DNA of 64,000 nucleotides, from the NCBI GenBank assembly GCA_963832725.1, contig CAWHVG010000003.1:1984001-2048000 (forward strand), given 5' to 3'. Below are positions 29,345-38,594 of this stretch, piece by piece. The notes beneath the pieces were generated by a model that worked only from the letters and a program-made list of their open reading frames with translations, did not search any database and was not told the origin of the DNA. The stretch's first letter is position 1, and each line of letters opens with the position of its first letter. The translations under genes were made by a program, and so were the position numbers. The stretch comes from JAEZBP01 sp963832725. GTDB lineage: Bacteria; Myxococcota_A; Polyangia; Polyangiales; Sandaracinaceae.

Positions 29345-30881
29345 ATGTCGAAGAAGGAACGAGCGGAGGCGCTCCTGTCGCGCCTGGGCATGACCCGGAC
29401 CGAGAGTGGTGTGTGCGGCGCGGACGGTTGGCGCCCCGGCGGCGGTCCGTCCGTGACGAGCGTCGAGCCGACCGAAGCGACGGAGCTGGCCACCGTCGGC
29501 ACGGCGAGCGACGAGGACTACGAGGCGCTGGTGGCCGGCGCGCAGGCGCGCTTCTCGGAGTGGCGGATGCGTCCGGCCCCCAAGCGAGGCGAGATGGTCC
29601 GGCACGCTGGGCGAGCTCCTGCGGGAGCACAAAGAGGCGCTCGGCGAGCTGGTCTCGCTGGAGATGGGGAAGATCCGCAGCGAGGGCCTCGGCGAAGTCC
29701 AGGAGATGATCGACATCTGCGACTTCGCCGTCGGGCTGAGCCGGCAGCTCTACGGGCTGACCATCGCGTCGGAGCGGCCGCGCCACCGGATGATGGAGCA
29801 GTGGCATCCGCTGGGCCCGGTCGGCGTGGTGACGGCGTTCAACTTCCCGGTCGCCGTCTGCGCGTGGAACGCCGCCATCGCGGCCGTGTGCGGCGACGTG
29901 GTGCTGTGGAAGCCCTCGCCGCGTACGCCGCTCTGCTCGATGGCGGTGCAGCATCTGTGCAACGAGGCCATGGCCCGGCACGACGCGGCGGGCGTGTTCA
30001 ACCTCGCGCTGGGCGGCGCGGCGCTCGGCGAGCGCATGATGCGACGACGGACGCTTGCCGCTCGTGTCCGTCACCGGATCGATCCCGGTGGGCAAGAGGG
30101 TCGCCGCGCGGGTGGCCTCGCGCCTGGGTCGCACGCTGCTCGAGCTCGGCGGCAACAACGCGCATCGTCGTGCTCGCCGACGCGGACCTCGATCTGGCCG
30201 TGCGCGCCATCACCTTCGGCGCCGTCGGGACTGCGGGCCAGCGCTGCACGTCGACGCGACGCGTCTTCGTCGCCCGCGAGGTCGCCGGCGCGCTGGTGGA
30301 GCGGTTGGCCAAGGCCTATGCGTCGGTGCGGATCGGCGACCCGCTCGAGGAGGGCGTGTTGATGGGCCCGCTCCAGGGCGAAGCGTCGGTGCGCGCATTC
30401 GAGCAGGCGCTGGAGCAGGCGAAGGCACAAGGCGGTGAGATCGTGGTGGGCGGCCGGCGCCTCGATCGGCCGGGCTTCTTCGTGGAGCCCACCATCGTGA
30501 AGGCGCCCTCGCAGGAGGGCTTCCCCATCGCCTGCGAGGAGACGTTCGCGCCGATCCTCTACGTCTTCGAGGTGGGCTCGCTCGACGAGGCCATCACCGC
30601 GCACAACGCCGTCCCGCAAGGGCTCTCGAGCGCCATCTTCACGGAGTCGATGCGCGCCAGCGAGCGCTTCTTGAGCGCGCTCGGCTCCGACTGCGGCATC
30701 GCCAACGTGAACATCGGCACCAGCGGCGCGGAGATCGGCGGCGCGTTCGGCGGCGAGAAGGAGACCGGCGGCGGACGCGAGTCGGGCTCGGACGCCTGGA
30801 AGGCGTACATGCGGCGGCAGACCTGCACAATCAACTGGGGCGGCGAGCTTCCGCTGGCGCAGGGCGTCGAGTTCGTGCTGA
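29345..30881 (+). CDS. Aldehyde dehydrogenase, ALDH7 (antiquitin-like) family (frameshifted)
   Basis: About 510 residues. Recognisable in order: VGVVTAFNFPVAVCAWNAAI (cofactor strand); SVTGSIPVGK; LELGGNNA with the general-base Glu; GTAGQRCTSTRR with the catalytic Cys; EETFAPILYVF; and the family-type ending TCTINWGGELPLAQGVEF. ALDH7 enzymes oxidise semialdehydes such as alpha-aminoadipic semialdehyde using NAD+. Breaks: near 29603 (extra G); GATGC at 30038-30042 (restored ERMIDDGRLPLVSVTG); and GCATC at 30162-30166 (restored NNAIVVLADADL). The end at 30881 is inferred from family length; the raw frame runs on to 31171. Confidence 0.86.
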
Positions 30882-31103
30882 CCTCGACGCGAGGGCGGTC
30901 GAGCTCGGAGCGGGCGCTCGTTCGAAGCGCACGTCCCGCGGTGACGACCCCTCACGTGAGGAGGACGTCGCGCGGCGACGGCCCGATTGCGTCGCTGCGC
31001 GCGAAGCACCACACCGAGGCAACGCGACTCCACCGCCAGCCGGTCCGGGTTGGGGCGAAAGGGGGTGCGCCTATCGCTCTGATCGAGTCGGAGGAGGTAG
31101 CGG

Positions 31104-31463
31104 ATGCGCTGCGACACCTGCGGTGGAGAGCTGACGATGCTCCTGCTCACCGCGGTCTGCGATCGCTGTGAGTCTCCGCGGTCATCGAGCGGAGGAACGT
31201 TCGACCGCGGATATATCGTGTGGCGATCGCGGCCCCCGGGGAGCTGCGAGTACGTATTCAAGAGCCGAGCGGACGCGGAGCGCTGGAGAGCGGCCGCGGG
31301 GCTGGATCGGTTCCCCATACGGGCCGTGCTGTCGGGTACCGCCTTCCGGTGGCGCCGCAGCACGGGCAGCGTACGGGACATCGAGCTGGCGGATCGGCTC
31401 TTCGAGATCTTCCCGGACGGGGGGCACGAGCCCGGGCCGAACCGAGCCTACCTGGACTCGTGA
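31104..31463 (+). CDS. Small zinc-ribbon-like protein of unknown function
   Basis: 119 residues. An excellent ribosome site (GGAGGAGG, about 31090-31097) precedes ATG 31104. Two CxxC pairs near the N-terminus (CDTCGG and CDRCES) suggest a zinc ribbon, though the spacing is short. The remainder is basic and aromatic (YIVWRSRPPGSCEYVFKSRA). I do not recognise the family. It converges with the kinase at 31486. Confidence 0.65.
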   Translation: MRCDTCGGELTMLLLTAVCDRCESPRSSSGGTFDRGYIVWRSRPPGSCEYVFKSRADAERWRAAAGLDRFPIRAVLSGTAFRWRRSTGSVRDIELADRLFEIFPDGGHEPGPNRAYLDS

Positions 31464-31485
31464 CGCACCGGTTCGAGACGGGCCG

Positions 31486-33273
31486 TCAGCGCCCGCCGAT
31501 GCCGGGCAGTCGCACGTCGCCGCGTACGTAGGCGCGGATGGCGAGGCCCGCCGTGGCCGAGAACAGGATCATCAGCACCATCGCCACGCCGAAGAGGAGC
31601 AGGCCTCGGCCCTTCTTCGCTCTCTTCGGCGGCGGCGGTTGGCTGAAGCTCGAAGCGCTCGGTCGGGCGTGTCCGGGCGACGCCGAGGGCGTGCCGGAGA
31701 AGCTCGGCGCCGAAGCGTGGTGACCGGCAGGATGGCTCCCGAAGCCGGACGGTGGCGGCCCCGACGGATGGCTCCCGAAGCCGGACGGTGCCGTGCCCGG
31801 GGGGTGGCTCCCGTAAACGGGCGCGGCGTGCGGGGACGGCAGGTGACTCGCGCGAGCCGGCGCTGCGTACGGGTCCGGCGAGCCGGGAGCGGAGGACGGC
31901 GCAGCGCTCCCCTGCCCGAAAGGCACAGCGCTCCCCTGCCCGAAAGGCACAGCGCTCCCCTGCCCGAAAGGCACAGCGCTCCCCTGCCCGAAAGGCACAG
32001 GGCTCGCCTGCCCGAAAGGCACCGGGCTCCCCTGCCCGAAAGGCACCGGGCTCCCCTGCCCGAAAGGCACCGGGCTCCCCTGCCCGAAAGGCGCAGGCGT
32101 GTAGCCCGGAGCGCCCGGCGGCGGCACGTCTCCGGAGAGGAAGAGCGTGTCGCCGCCCTTCGCGGACGGCTGCGCAGGCTGCGCGCCGAACGAGGGCGCC
32201 GGCTCGGGCGTCGCTCCGGGCGCTACCTCCGAGAGGTCGGGCAAGCTGCCGAGCACCGACGCGTCGAACGCCAGCGTGGAGCCGCGGCCATCGACGAGGG
32301 AGATGGCGCCCGCGCTCGGCGTGCGGCGTGCCTCGGACCGCGGCCGCGCGGGGATCGCCGCCCGCCTCGACGGCGCACCGACCGCGATCGCATACGCGTC
32401 GGCCAGCTCCTGGGAGGAACCGAAGCGTCGCTGCGGATCCGGATCGATCGCGCGGCTCACGACCTCCTCGATCACTGCCAGGTCCGGGCGGATCTGCGTC
32501 AGCGGCGTGGTCCGCCCCTCCATCACGCATCCGAGGAGCTGACCATAGTCCTGCGCGGGGTACGGAGAGCTCCCCGTGAGCGCCTCGTAGATCAGGATGC
32601 CGACCGAGTAGAGGTCGACCGAGGGCCCGACCGAGGCCGCGTTTCGAAGCTGCTCGGGCGCCATGTAGCGCGGCGTCCCGAGGATCATCCCGCTCTGGGT
32701 GAGGTTCGCGTCCTGGGCCTGCATCCGCGAGAGCCCGAAGTCGACGAGCTTCGCGCGCGGCTCACCGCTGGCAGGCAGGAAGACGTTGTCCGGCTTCATG
32801 TCGCGATGGACGATGCCGCGGGCGTGGGCCGCGCCGAGCGCGCTGCAGACGCAGTCCACGATGCCCTGGAGCTCGCGCGGATCCCGGAAGGGGCCCGCCG
32901 AGCTCAACCGCGCCTTGAGCGTCTCGCCTTCCAGCAGCTCCATCGCGAGGTAGGGCGTCCCGTCGCCCGCGCGATGAAAGGTGTAGATCTCCACGATGCA
33001 GGGGTGACCGATCGACGCGAGAACCTCGGCCTCGCGCTGGAAACGCTCGACTGTCTCCGGCTCGCCGAGGCGCTCCTTGTGGAGGATCTTGAGCGCGACC
33101 CGCCGCCCCGAGTACATCTCGAGCGCGGCGTACACCCGGCCCATCGCGCCGGAGCCGAGGAGCGTGTCGATCCGGTAGCGCTCGGCGAAGAACGACCCCA
33201 GGCCGAACGACGGCAACATGACCGTGTGCTCGTCGTCCTCGTCGAACCCGAGCGTGCTGGAGTCGTCTGCCAC
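31486..33273 (-). CDS. Ser/Thr protein kinase with nonapeat PFGQ tail and C-terminal membrane helix
   Basis: About 595 residues from GTG 33273; an in-frame ATG lies near 33210. Kinase domain: LLGSGAMGRVYAALE, VALKIL lysine, GIVHRDMKPDNVF, LVDFGLSR and GTPRYMAPEQ. A long Pro/Gly/Ser tail follows. It includes nine copies of an 8-residue repeat (SPVPFGQG type; 24-nt DNA units at about 31900-32100) and then GFGSHP repeats. A transmembrane helix (LLLFGVAMVLMILFSATAGL) and ~15 residues end the protein. The tail may be a flexible spacer or docking region. The 5' end abuts the divergent coiled-coil gene. Confidence 0.92.
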   Translation of the reverse strand: MADDSSTLGFDEDDEHTVMLPSFGLGSFFAERYRIDTLLGSGAMGRVYAALEMYSGRRVALKILHKERLGEPETVERFQREAEVLASIGHPCIVEIYTFHRAGDGTPYLAMELLEGETLKARLSSAGPFRDPRELQGIVDCVCSALGAAHARGIVHRDMKPDNVFLPASGEPRAKLVDFGLSRMQAQDANLTQSGMILGTPRYMAPEQLRNAASVGPSVDLYSVGILIYEALTGSSPYPAQDYGQLLGCVMEGRTTPLTQIRPDLAVIEEVVSRAIDPDPQRRFGSSQELADAYAIAVGAPSRRAAIPARPRSEARRTPSAGAISLVDGRGSTLAFDASVLGSLPDLSEVAPGATPEPAPSFGAQPAQPSAKGGDTLFLSGDVPPPGAPGYTPAPFGQGSPVPFGQGSPVPFGQGSPVPFGQASPVPFGQGSAVPFGQGSAVPFGQGSAVPFGQGSAAPSSAPGSPDPYAAPARASHLPSPHAAPVYGSHPPGTAPSGFGSHPSGPPPSGFGSHPAGHHASAPSFSGTPSASPGHARPSASSFSQPPPPKRAKKGRGLLLFGVAMVLMILFSATAGLAIRAYVRGDVRLPGIGGR

Positions 33274-33337
33274 CGGAGAAGAGGATACCCGAAGCGACGA
33301 CCGCACCGCAGCCTCGCCGGTGCTACCCTCCGCGGAG

Positions 33338-33649
33338 ATGTCGACCCCCGCGCTGGAAGGCTTCGTCCCCGTGGACGCCGCTTCGCTGCGGGAGGCCGAG
33401 CGCGCTGCGGACGAGGTCCGGCGGGCCAGGACCGAGCTGGAGCGGGCCACCCGGACGCTGGTCGAGCTGGCCGAGGACATGAAGATCGACGCGGTCCGCC
33501 GCCTGCGCGAGCGCGGCGCCTCCGCCGCGCAAGTGGAACGCTACGAGGCCGCCTATCGCGCCGCCGCCGAGGAGGCGCGCGCGGGCGACGCCGCGCTGGC
33601 CGATGCCTGCCGCGCGATGCACGAGGCCGTCCTCGCGCTGAGCCGCTGA
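33338..33649 (+). CDS. Small coiled-coil protein of unknown function
   Basis: 103 residues from ATG 33338. Almost entirely a charged amphipathic helix (LREAERAADEVRRARTELER and KIDAVRRLRERGASAAQVER), so a coiled coil is likely. No signal peptide. It is divergent from the kinase with ~65 bases between starts. Its TGA stop is followed, in the same frame, by 94 more open codons (next entry). Function unknown. Confidence 0.65.
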   Translation: MSTPALEGFVPVDAASLREAERAADEVRRARTELERATRTLVELAEDMKIDAVRRLRERGASAAQVERYEAAYRAAAEEARAGDAALADACRAMHEAVLALSR

Positions 33650-33934
33650 GCGCGCCCCGACGAGAGCCGGCCAGACCGCGTTGCGATCTCCGCCGAGGAG
33701 CTCTCGGGAATCAGCGCCACAATCAACCCGGACGCGAGCGGCGGCAATCCGTCGACCGGCGCGGGCAGCGGCGACCAAGTGACCGGCGCGAGCGGCGGCC
33801 AAGCGACCGGCGCGAGCGGCGGCCAAGCGAGCGGCGACCAAGCGACCGGCGACCAAGCGAGCGGCGACCAAGCGAGCGGCGACCAAGCGACCGGCGCGAG
33901 CGGCGGCCAGGGAACGGACGGGACGAGCGCCTGA
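33650..33934 (+). other. In-frame Gly/Ala/Ser/Gln-repeat extension after a stop codon
   Basis: The frame of the coiled-coil protein stays open for 94 codons past its TGA at 33647-33649. It encodes DESRPDRVAISAEELSGIS, then repeats of ASGGQATG and GDQASGDQ type, ending GQGTDGTSA and TGA at 33932-33934. It has no start codon or ribosome site of its own. It is either a 3' part cut off by a mutation or error at the TGA, a read-through product, or non-coding repeat DNA. Confidence 0.4.
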
Positions 33935-33970
33935 GCCGCGCTGCCTTCGATGACACTTGGCCATCGACAA

Positions 33971-34016
33971 GTTGGCTCCACCGGGCTCGGCCGCGTGGAG
34001 CCAACCGTCGTTTTGG
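33971..34016 (+). terminator. Strong hairpin followed by short T-run
   Basis: Perfect 11-bp inverted repeat, GTTGGCTCCAC (33971-33981) with GTGGAGCCAAC (33995-34005), and a 13-nt loop. It is followed by CGTCGTTTT. It resembles a factor-independent terminator for the coiled-coil transcript. The T-run is short, so it may instead be an insertion-sequence end. Confidence 0.5.
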
Positions 34017-34201
34017 AGCTGCGCGGCCGGCGGCATTGGCCCGGGGGGAGGTGACCGGTACCCGGCGCCGGCTGTGGATGGTACCGACGGGGGGGTGGCC
34101 CCCCCTTCGTCGTGGTCTCGGAGCCTCGATGGGGCCCGTCGAGGCGGCGGCGGGCGGACTCGGAGCGTCGAGAGGACGCCCGCACCTTCCCGATCTCTTC
34201 C

Positions 34202-34560
34202 TCCACACCCGCCCGAATCACCCGGGCCGTCGGAAATTCGATTCGACACCCCGCTCGAATCAGCGCGTACACGAAAACTGCGTCTCGACGCCGGGTTTGG
34301 ACAGCCGCGACCTCAATCCGGCGGCCTCGACCCCCCGCCCGAGACCTCGCGGACCTCGCCGGCGGCGTGTCGACACCCCGTCTCCGAGGTCCAGGTGGCT
34401 CTCTCGGCTGCCTCGAATTTGTTTTCGAGGGCTCGGACTGCCTTTCCGAGGGGTGTCGACCCCCTTTTCAACCGGTCGCGGTGGTCTCCGGTGGGGGTCG
34501 AGGCCCGATTCGAGCGCTCGCGAGCGGTCGAGCCGGGGGTCGAGACCCAATCCGATGGCT
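34202..34560. repeat. Array of eight to nine degenerate 42-43-nt units with a palindromic core
   Basis: The tetramer TCGA recurs at 34243, 34285, 34327, 34370, 34413, 34456, 34498 and 34540, so the spacing is always 42 or 43. A weaker unit starts near 34202. Around most of them the sequence approaches GGGGTCGACCCC, and a second TCGA-like box sits 12 bases on in most units. The remaining ~25 bases vary. On the + strand much of the array can also be read as 14-residue units of the type GVDPLFNRSRWSPV. No gene is assigned. 33935-34821 otherwise holds only the hairpin above and unrecognisable sequence. Confidence 0.6.
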
Positions 34561-34821
34561 CCGCCCTGCCCCGAGCTGCGCCTGCAGTCGGTTCGGAGGC
34601 GCTCGCGCCGGCCTCGCCGGGCGACGCGCGGTGACATCGGCCGCGGTGGCCGAGTGCCCGGCGCCGATCCCGACGTCGCGTGCTGGAACCGGAAACGCAC
34701 ACCCGGCTGGCGGCGCGCAAGGATGCGCGCGAGCGACGAGTCGAAGTCGCCCGAGACCCGCACCAGCGGCGCCCACCGGGCGGAATCTGGTGGTGAGCCT
34801 CGGCCCGGATCCCCTGAACGA

Positions 34822-35060
34822 GACGAGGACGGCCACATCCTCGACATCGGCCGCAAGACGCGGCGGATCCCGCCCGCCCTCCGGCGGGCCGTCATGGCGC
34901 GGGACGGCCGCTGCGCCTTCCCCGGTTGCACCCACGACCGCTTCATCGCCGTCCATCACGCCGAGCACTGGTTCGACGGTGGCGAGACCAACGGGGCTTC
35001 CTCGTCGCGCTCTGCACCTTCCACCATCGCCTGCTTCACGAAGACGGCTGGCGTGTCTAG
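34822..35060 (+). pseudogene. HNH endonuclease domain remnant (DUF222/13E12 type)
   Basis: Encodes the C-terminal HNH nuclease of the DUF222-HNH family: DEDGHILDIGRKTRRIPPAL, DGRCAFPGCTHDRFIAVHHA and EHWFDGGETNG. After a frame break near 34997 it continues FLVALCTFHHRLLHEDGWRV and a stop. The zinc and HNH residues are present. The ~300-residue DUF222 portion that normally precedes it cannot be found upstream, where frames are broken, so I call this a decayed gene. These families are mobile and multicopy in actinobacteria and myxobacteria. Confidence 0.78.
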
Positions 35061-35079
35061 ATGTCCAGCGAGAGCTCGA

Positions 35080-35163
35080 TAACCCGCCCCCGTCGTCCCG
35101 GACGTACGCGCCGTCCAACGGGATGATGTGGAAGTGGACATTGAGCCTCAGCGCGCTGTCCAC
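35080..35163 (-). mobile_element. IS91-family (Y2) transposase fragment
   Basis: 28 codons read MDSALRLNVHFHIIPLDGAY and VRDDGGGL. This matches the conserved block of IS91-type rolling-circle transposases around their HFH motif. Both ends are missing. It abuts the HNH remnant tail to tail. Confidence 0.6.
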
Positions 35164-35285
35164 CGCTGAGATCGTACCGCCTCACGCCATTCCTCTTATG
35201 ACTGCAAGCGGGTTCGTACAGACTGCACACTTGCTTGCACGAGTCGGCGGTTTGTGTGACGCTCGCGTCTCGCTCGGAGGCGACG

Positions 35286-35783
35286 ATGCGGAGCTTTTCG
35301 GTTGTCATCGCGTTGCTGGTTGCAGGTTGTGGCGTGGGTCGAACCATCTCGGACGGCGGCGCGATGCGCGACGGCGGCGCGATGCACGACGGCGGCGCAA
35401 TGCAGGACGGCGGCGCAGTGCAGGACAGCGCCGTAATGCAGGACAGCGGCGCAATGCACGACGGCGGCGGGTCCCAGCCCGACGCATCGGCACCCGCGAG
35501 CTGCTCCACCACCGCGGACTGCACCGCCGGGGTCTGTCGCGCTGGCACGTGTGATCTCTGCTATGGGCTCGACATCTCCAGCGAGTGCATCGCGTGCGAG
35601 AATGCTCTCGGGACCGCCTGCCAGATGCCGATCACCACCGAGTGTCGGAGCTGCGTGCTGTGCGTCACCAATGGGTACTCGACTTGCGAGTGCGCTTCGC
35701 AATCCGGCTGCAGCGGCTGCGTCGCTATGGCTCAGCCAGCCTGGGATTGCATCGCCGCGATGTGTCCGGTGTGCGTTCTCTGA
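35286..35783 (+). CDS. Cys-rich lipoprotein with DGGAM hexapeptide repeats
   Basis: 165 residues. Lipoprotein signal MRSFSVVIALLVAGCGVG (lipobox LVAGC). Then about seven 6-residue units of the type DGGAMH/Q (18-nt DNA repeats at about 35350-35470), a probable flexible spacer. The C-terminal ~100 residues hold about 20 Cys (CSTTADCTAGVCRAGTCDLC and CSGC pairs), suggesting a disulphide-knotted secreted domain like those common in myxobacterial surface proteins. Function unknown. It lies within the transposon-relic patch. Confidence 0.75.
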   Translation: MRSFSVVIALLVAGCGVGRTISDGGAMRDGGAMHDGGAMQDGGAVQDSAVMQDSGAMHDGGGSQPDASAPASCSTTADCTAGVCRAGTCDLCYGLDISSECIACENALGTACQMPITTECRSCVLCVTNGYSTCECASQSGCSGCVAMAQPAWDCIAAMCPVCVL

Positions 35784-36138
35784 ATCCTTCGACTTCCCCT
35801 GACCGCATATTCCACGAAGGGTGATCGCTCGGTCCACCCCATTGTGATCAGCTGATCGCCGTCGTAATCGGAGCGAGGTGACGACGGTGGAGCCCTTGCC
35901 GTAACGGTCCTCGAGGACCTCGAGCGGGTCGTGCGTGCGCGCTGACGTCGTCGAGGATGGGCCGCGTGCCTCCACTCCTCGACCTGCGCGCCATCAGCGG
36001 CGCTCGGCTAGGGCAACGCGTGGAACACAGGCCCGCCGCGCGGCTGGACGCGCGCCGAGCCGAGCACCGTTCAGCGGGACCCGTCGATGCCTCTCCGGAC
36101 GATGCGCGAGGCCCGACCGCGCCGCGGAGCGGCGTCTC
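35784..36138. mobile_element. Intergenic stretch with IS21 IstB-like fragment
   Basis: 355 bases without an intact gene. On the minus strand, about 35874-35975 encodes RTHDPLEVLEDRYGKGSTVV followed by TS. This closely resembles the C-terminal sensor region of IstB, the AAA+ helper of IS21 elements (DLLEVLEDRYG..ST..TS). Homology is lost on both sides. Nothing else is recognised in the stretch. Confidence 0.55.
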
Positions 36139-38277
36139 TCACCAGAGATAGACGGCGGCCAGCTCCCCGTAGAGCTGCGTGTCGGGGTTCGCGAGCTGGA
36201 GAACGTCGCCGTCAGATCCGCCGCGTGCCGCCGGTCGAGCCGAGGATGCCCTCGAGCCTCAGAATCCACCGACCACTGGTCCGCGAAACGCCACGAGACG
36301 GCGCCACCGAGCCGCGCTCGCGCGAGGTCTTGGCGCGTGCTGGTGACCAGGCGCATCGAGTCGTCGGTCTCGACGTAGGGGTAGCGGTCGGTCGAGAGAT
36401 CCAGCCCGAATCCACGCCGTGAACGCGAGCTCGGGGATGGGGAAGAGCGTCACCCTGCCGTCGAGGCTGGCCGAGAAGGTGTCGACGTCGTTCGGCCCGA
36501 CGCCGGCGTCGAGGCGCAGGAGCGCGCCGATGGCCGCGAAGTCCGCCAGCCGAAGACCGACCCGGGAGGACACCTCAATCGTGGTCAGGCGTCCGAAGGT
36601 GCGCGCGGCGACACCCACGTCGACCGGCCCCGGCAACCCGACCTGCAAGCCGCCGCCGAAGAGGTACGGCCAGCCCAGGAAGAACGCCGCGGTGCCCGCT
36701 CCGCTGGCGAGGGGCTCGGCGCCGCTGCGCGGGACGAAGCGTCGTCGTGCCGGCGCCTCCCGCTCTTCTCGCTCTTCGCGCTCGGCAGACTGCTCGGCCG
36801 CCTCCGCAGCGTCGGTCTCGTCCTCCGGCTCCGGCTGGGGAGGCGGCGGTGGCCGGCTCATCGCCAGCGTCACCGACGGCGCGTTGCCCGGCGTCACCTC
36901 AATCTCGCGGTGCGCCGCGAGCAGGCCCTCCGCGCGCGCCTCCAGGCGATGCGTGCCGAGCTCGAGCGGGCCGCGCCACGGCAGCGGACCCACCTCGTCG
37001 CCGTCCACGAAGAGGCGCGCGCCGGGCGCCGGCGCACCGTCGACCGTGGCCTCGACCGACACCTCGACCGGTGCGGGCGCGAGGGTCGCGTTCACCGTGC
37101 AGGTCTCGCCGTAGGTGATCACGCACTCGGTCTCGTAGGGCGTCGCGCCCTGGGCCACGACCCGCACCTCGTGTCGGCCCGGCCGCACGTGCTCGAGCGA
37201 GATGGGCGCCCGCCCGCGCGACGCCCCGTCGAGCATCACGAACGCGTCCTCGCGATCGGTCTGCACCACGATGCGCCCGGCGCGCGGCTCACCGCGCTCC
37301 AGCTCGACGCTCAGCTCCGTCTGCTGGCCGTGCTCCACCGTGACCACGCGCTGCTGGTTCAGGTAGCCCTCCAGCGACAGCTCCAGCAGGTGCTCGCCGG
37401 GGCTCAGCCCGTCCACGACACCCGGCGTCGTGCCCCGCGGCTCGCCGTCCACCAGCACCGTCGCGCCCGGCGGCTCCGACGTGACGGACACGCTTCCCGG
37501 CGGCGGCGGCTCGTCCGCCAGGGCCACGCTGACCACCTCCCGCGCGTCGGCGCGGACCTCCACCGTATGCTCGGCGCGGGCGCCGCTCGGCGCGGTGATC
37601 TCGACGTGGTGCTCACCCGGGCTCAGGCCCTCGACCAGGCGCGGTGTCTGCCCGCGGCTCTCGCCGTCCACCGTGACCTCGGCGTCCTCGACGTCGGTGA
37701 TGATCGGGATCGAGCCCACGTCGGAAGGCCGCTCCTCCAGTCGCACGTTCAGCGTCTCCGTGTGACCGGCCTCGAGCTCGACCCAGCGGCTGTAGGTGAG
37801 GTAGCCCTCCTGCTCGACCTCCACCAAGCGGCGGCCCGGCGCCACCTCGACGCGCCCCGGCACCCGCCCGGCCGGCTGTCCATCGACCCGGATCTCCGCG
37901 CCCCGCGCGTCCAGATGGTCGGCTCGCACCACCACCGTGGCGGGCCGCTGGAGCGCGACTTCGACCGTCTGCCCGTCCTCGGTGACGGCGGCGTGGACGA
38001 CGCTCCGCGCGTAGCCGCGGCGCGTGAACACGAAGTCGTACTCGCCCGGAGGGAGCGCGAGCCGGCGGATCGGTGTCCGACCGACCTCGCCCCGGCCCAG
38101 CACCTCCACCGTCGCCCGCGACGGCGTGCTGACGACGCGCACCGTCACCGGCTGGGGAGGCGCCTCCGTGGGAGGGCTCGCCTCCTGCGCGCGCGCGGTC
38201 GAGGTCGGACAGAGCTGCGTCGGACAGAACTGGGTCAGGCAGAGCAGGACCAGAAGGAAAGGCGTCGTCCTCTTCAT
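36139..38277 (-). CDS. PEGA-repeat protein with C-terminal outer-membrane barrel-like region (frameshifted)
   Basis: About 712 residues from ATG 38277. Sec signal peptide (FLLVLLCLTQF to ARAQE). Six PEGA-like beta domains of ~70 residues follow, with cores such as ATVLVDGEPRGTTPGVVDGL followed by SPGEH. Then a Pro/Glu-rich hinge, then a region of alternating hydrophobic strands ending ELAAVYLW, as in outer-membrane barrels. Breaks: GAATC at 36408-36412 (restored AWIGLDLSTDRYPYVE), GAATC at 36262-36266 (restored WSVDLRLEGILGS) and one near 36220. PEGA domains are usually surface carbohydrate or cell-wall associated. Function unknown. Confidence 0.84.
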
Positions 38278-38442
38278 GCCCGTCCCATGGTGCCACAGAG
38301 GCCGTCCCGCCTCGCCTGCGATTGGCGACGCCGAAATTATCCATGATGAGCGCACCCCGCTGCGTCACCTTCCGAACCTGAAATCGGGGCGACGGAATCC
38401 GCTCGAGACGACCTCACCGGCCCGCCCGGCGGGATCGTTTCA

Positions 38443-38554
38443 CGCTCGGGGCACTGCGCGTTCGGGGCACTGCGCGCTCGGGGCACTGCGCGCTCGGGGC
38501 ACTGCGCGCTCGGGGCACTGCGCGCTCGGGGCACTGCGCGCTCGAGGCACTGCG
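38443..38554. repeat. Seven tandem copies of a 16-bp repeat
   Basis: The unit CGCTCGGGGCACTGCG repeats exactly every 16 bases from 38443. Copy 2 has one change (CGTTCG) and copy 7 one change (CTCGAGG). A partial eighth copy begins at 38555. It sits in the 317-base gap between the ABC permease end and the PEGA protein start, where I see no gene. As 16 is not a multiple of 3, it is unlikely to be coding. It is a candidate variable-number repeat. Confidence 0.95.
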
Positions 38555-38594
38555 CGCTCGGCCGCGAGCACGCGCGTCGCCGCCGCGGCTCCCC

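Noticed and set aside
34202..34560. CRISPR array
   Set aside because: Repeats are too degenerate, units are contiguous rather than exact repeat plus spacer, and no cas genes are present.
31168..35082. A 1304-codon + strand open frame across kinase, array and HNH remnant
   Set aside because: It runs antisense to a clear kinase and through repeats. Only its last ~60 codons (HNH) have recognisable content.
38443..38554. CRISPR or iteron origin
   Set aside because: 16-base units have no spacers, and no replication initiator gene or AT-rich region is nearby.
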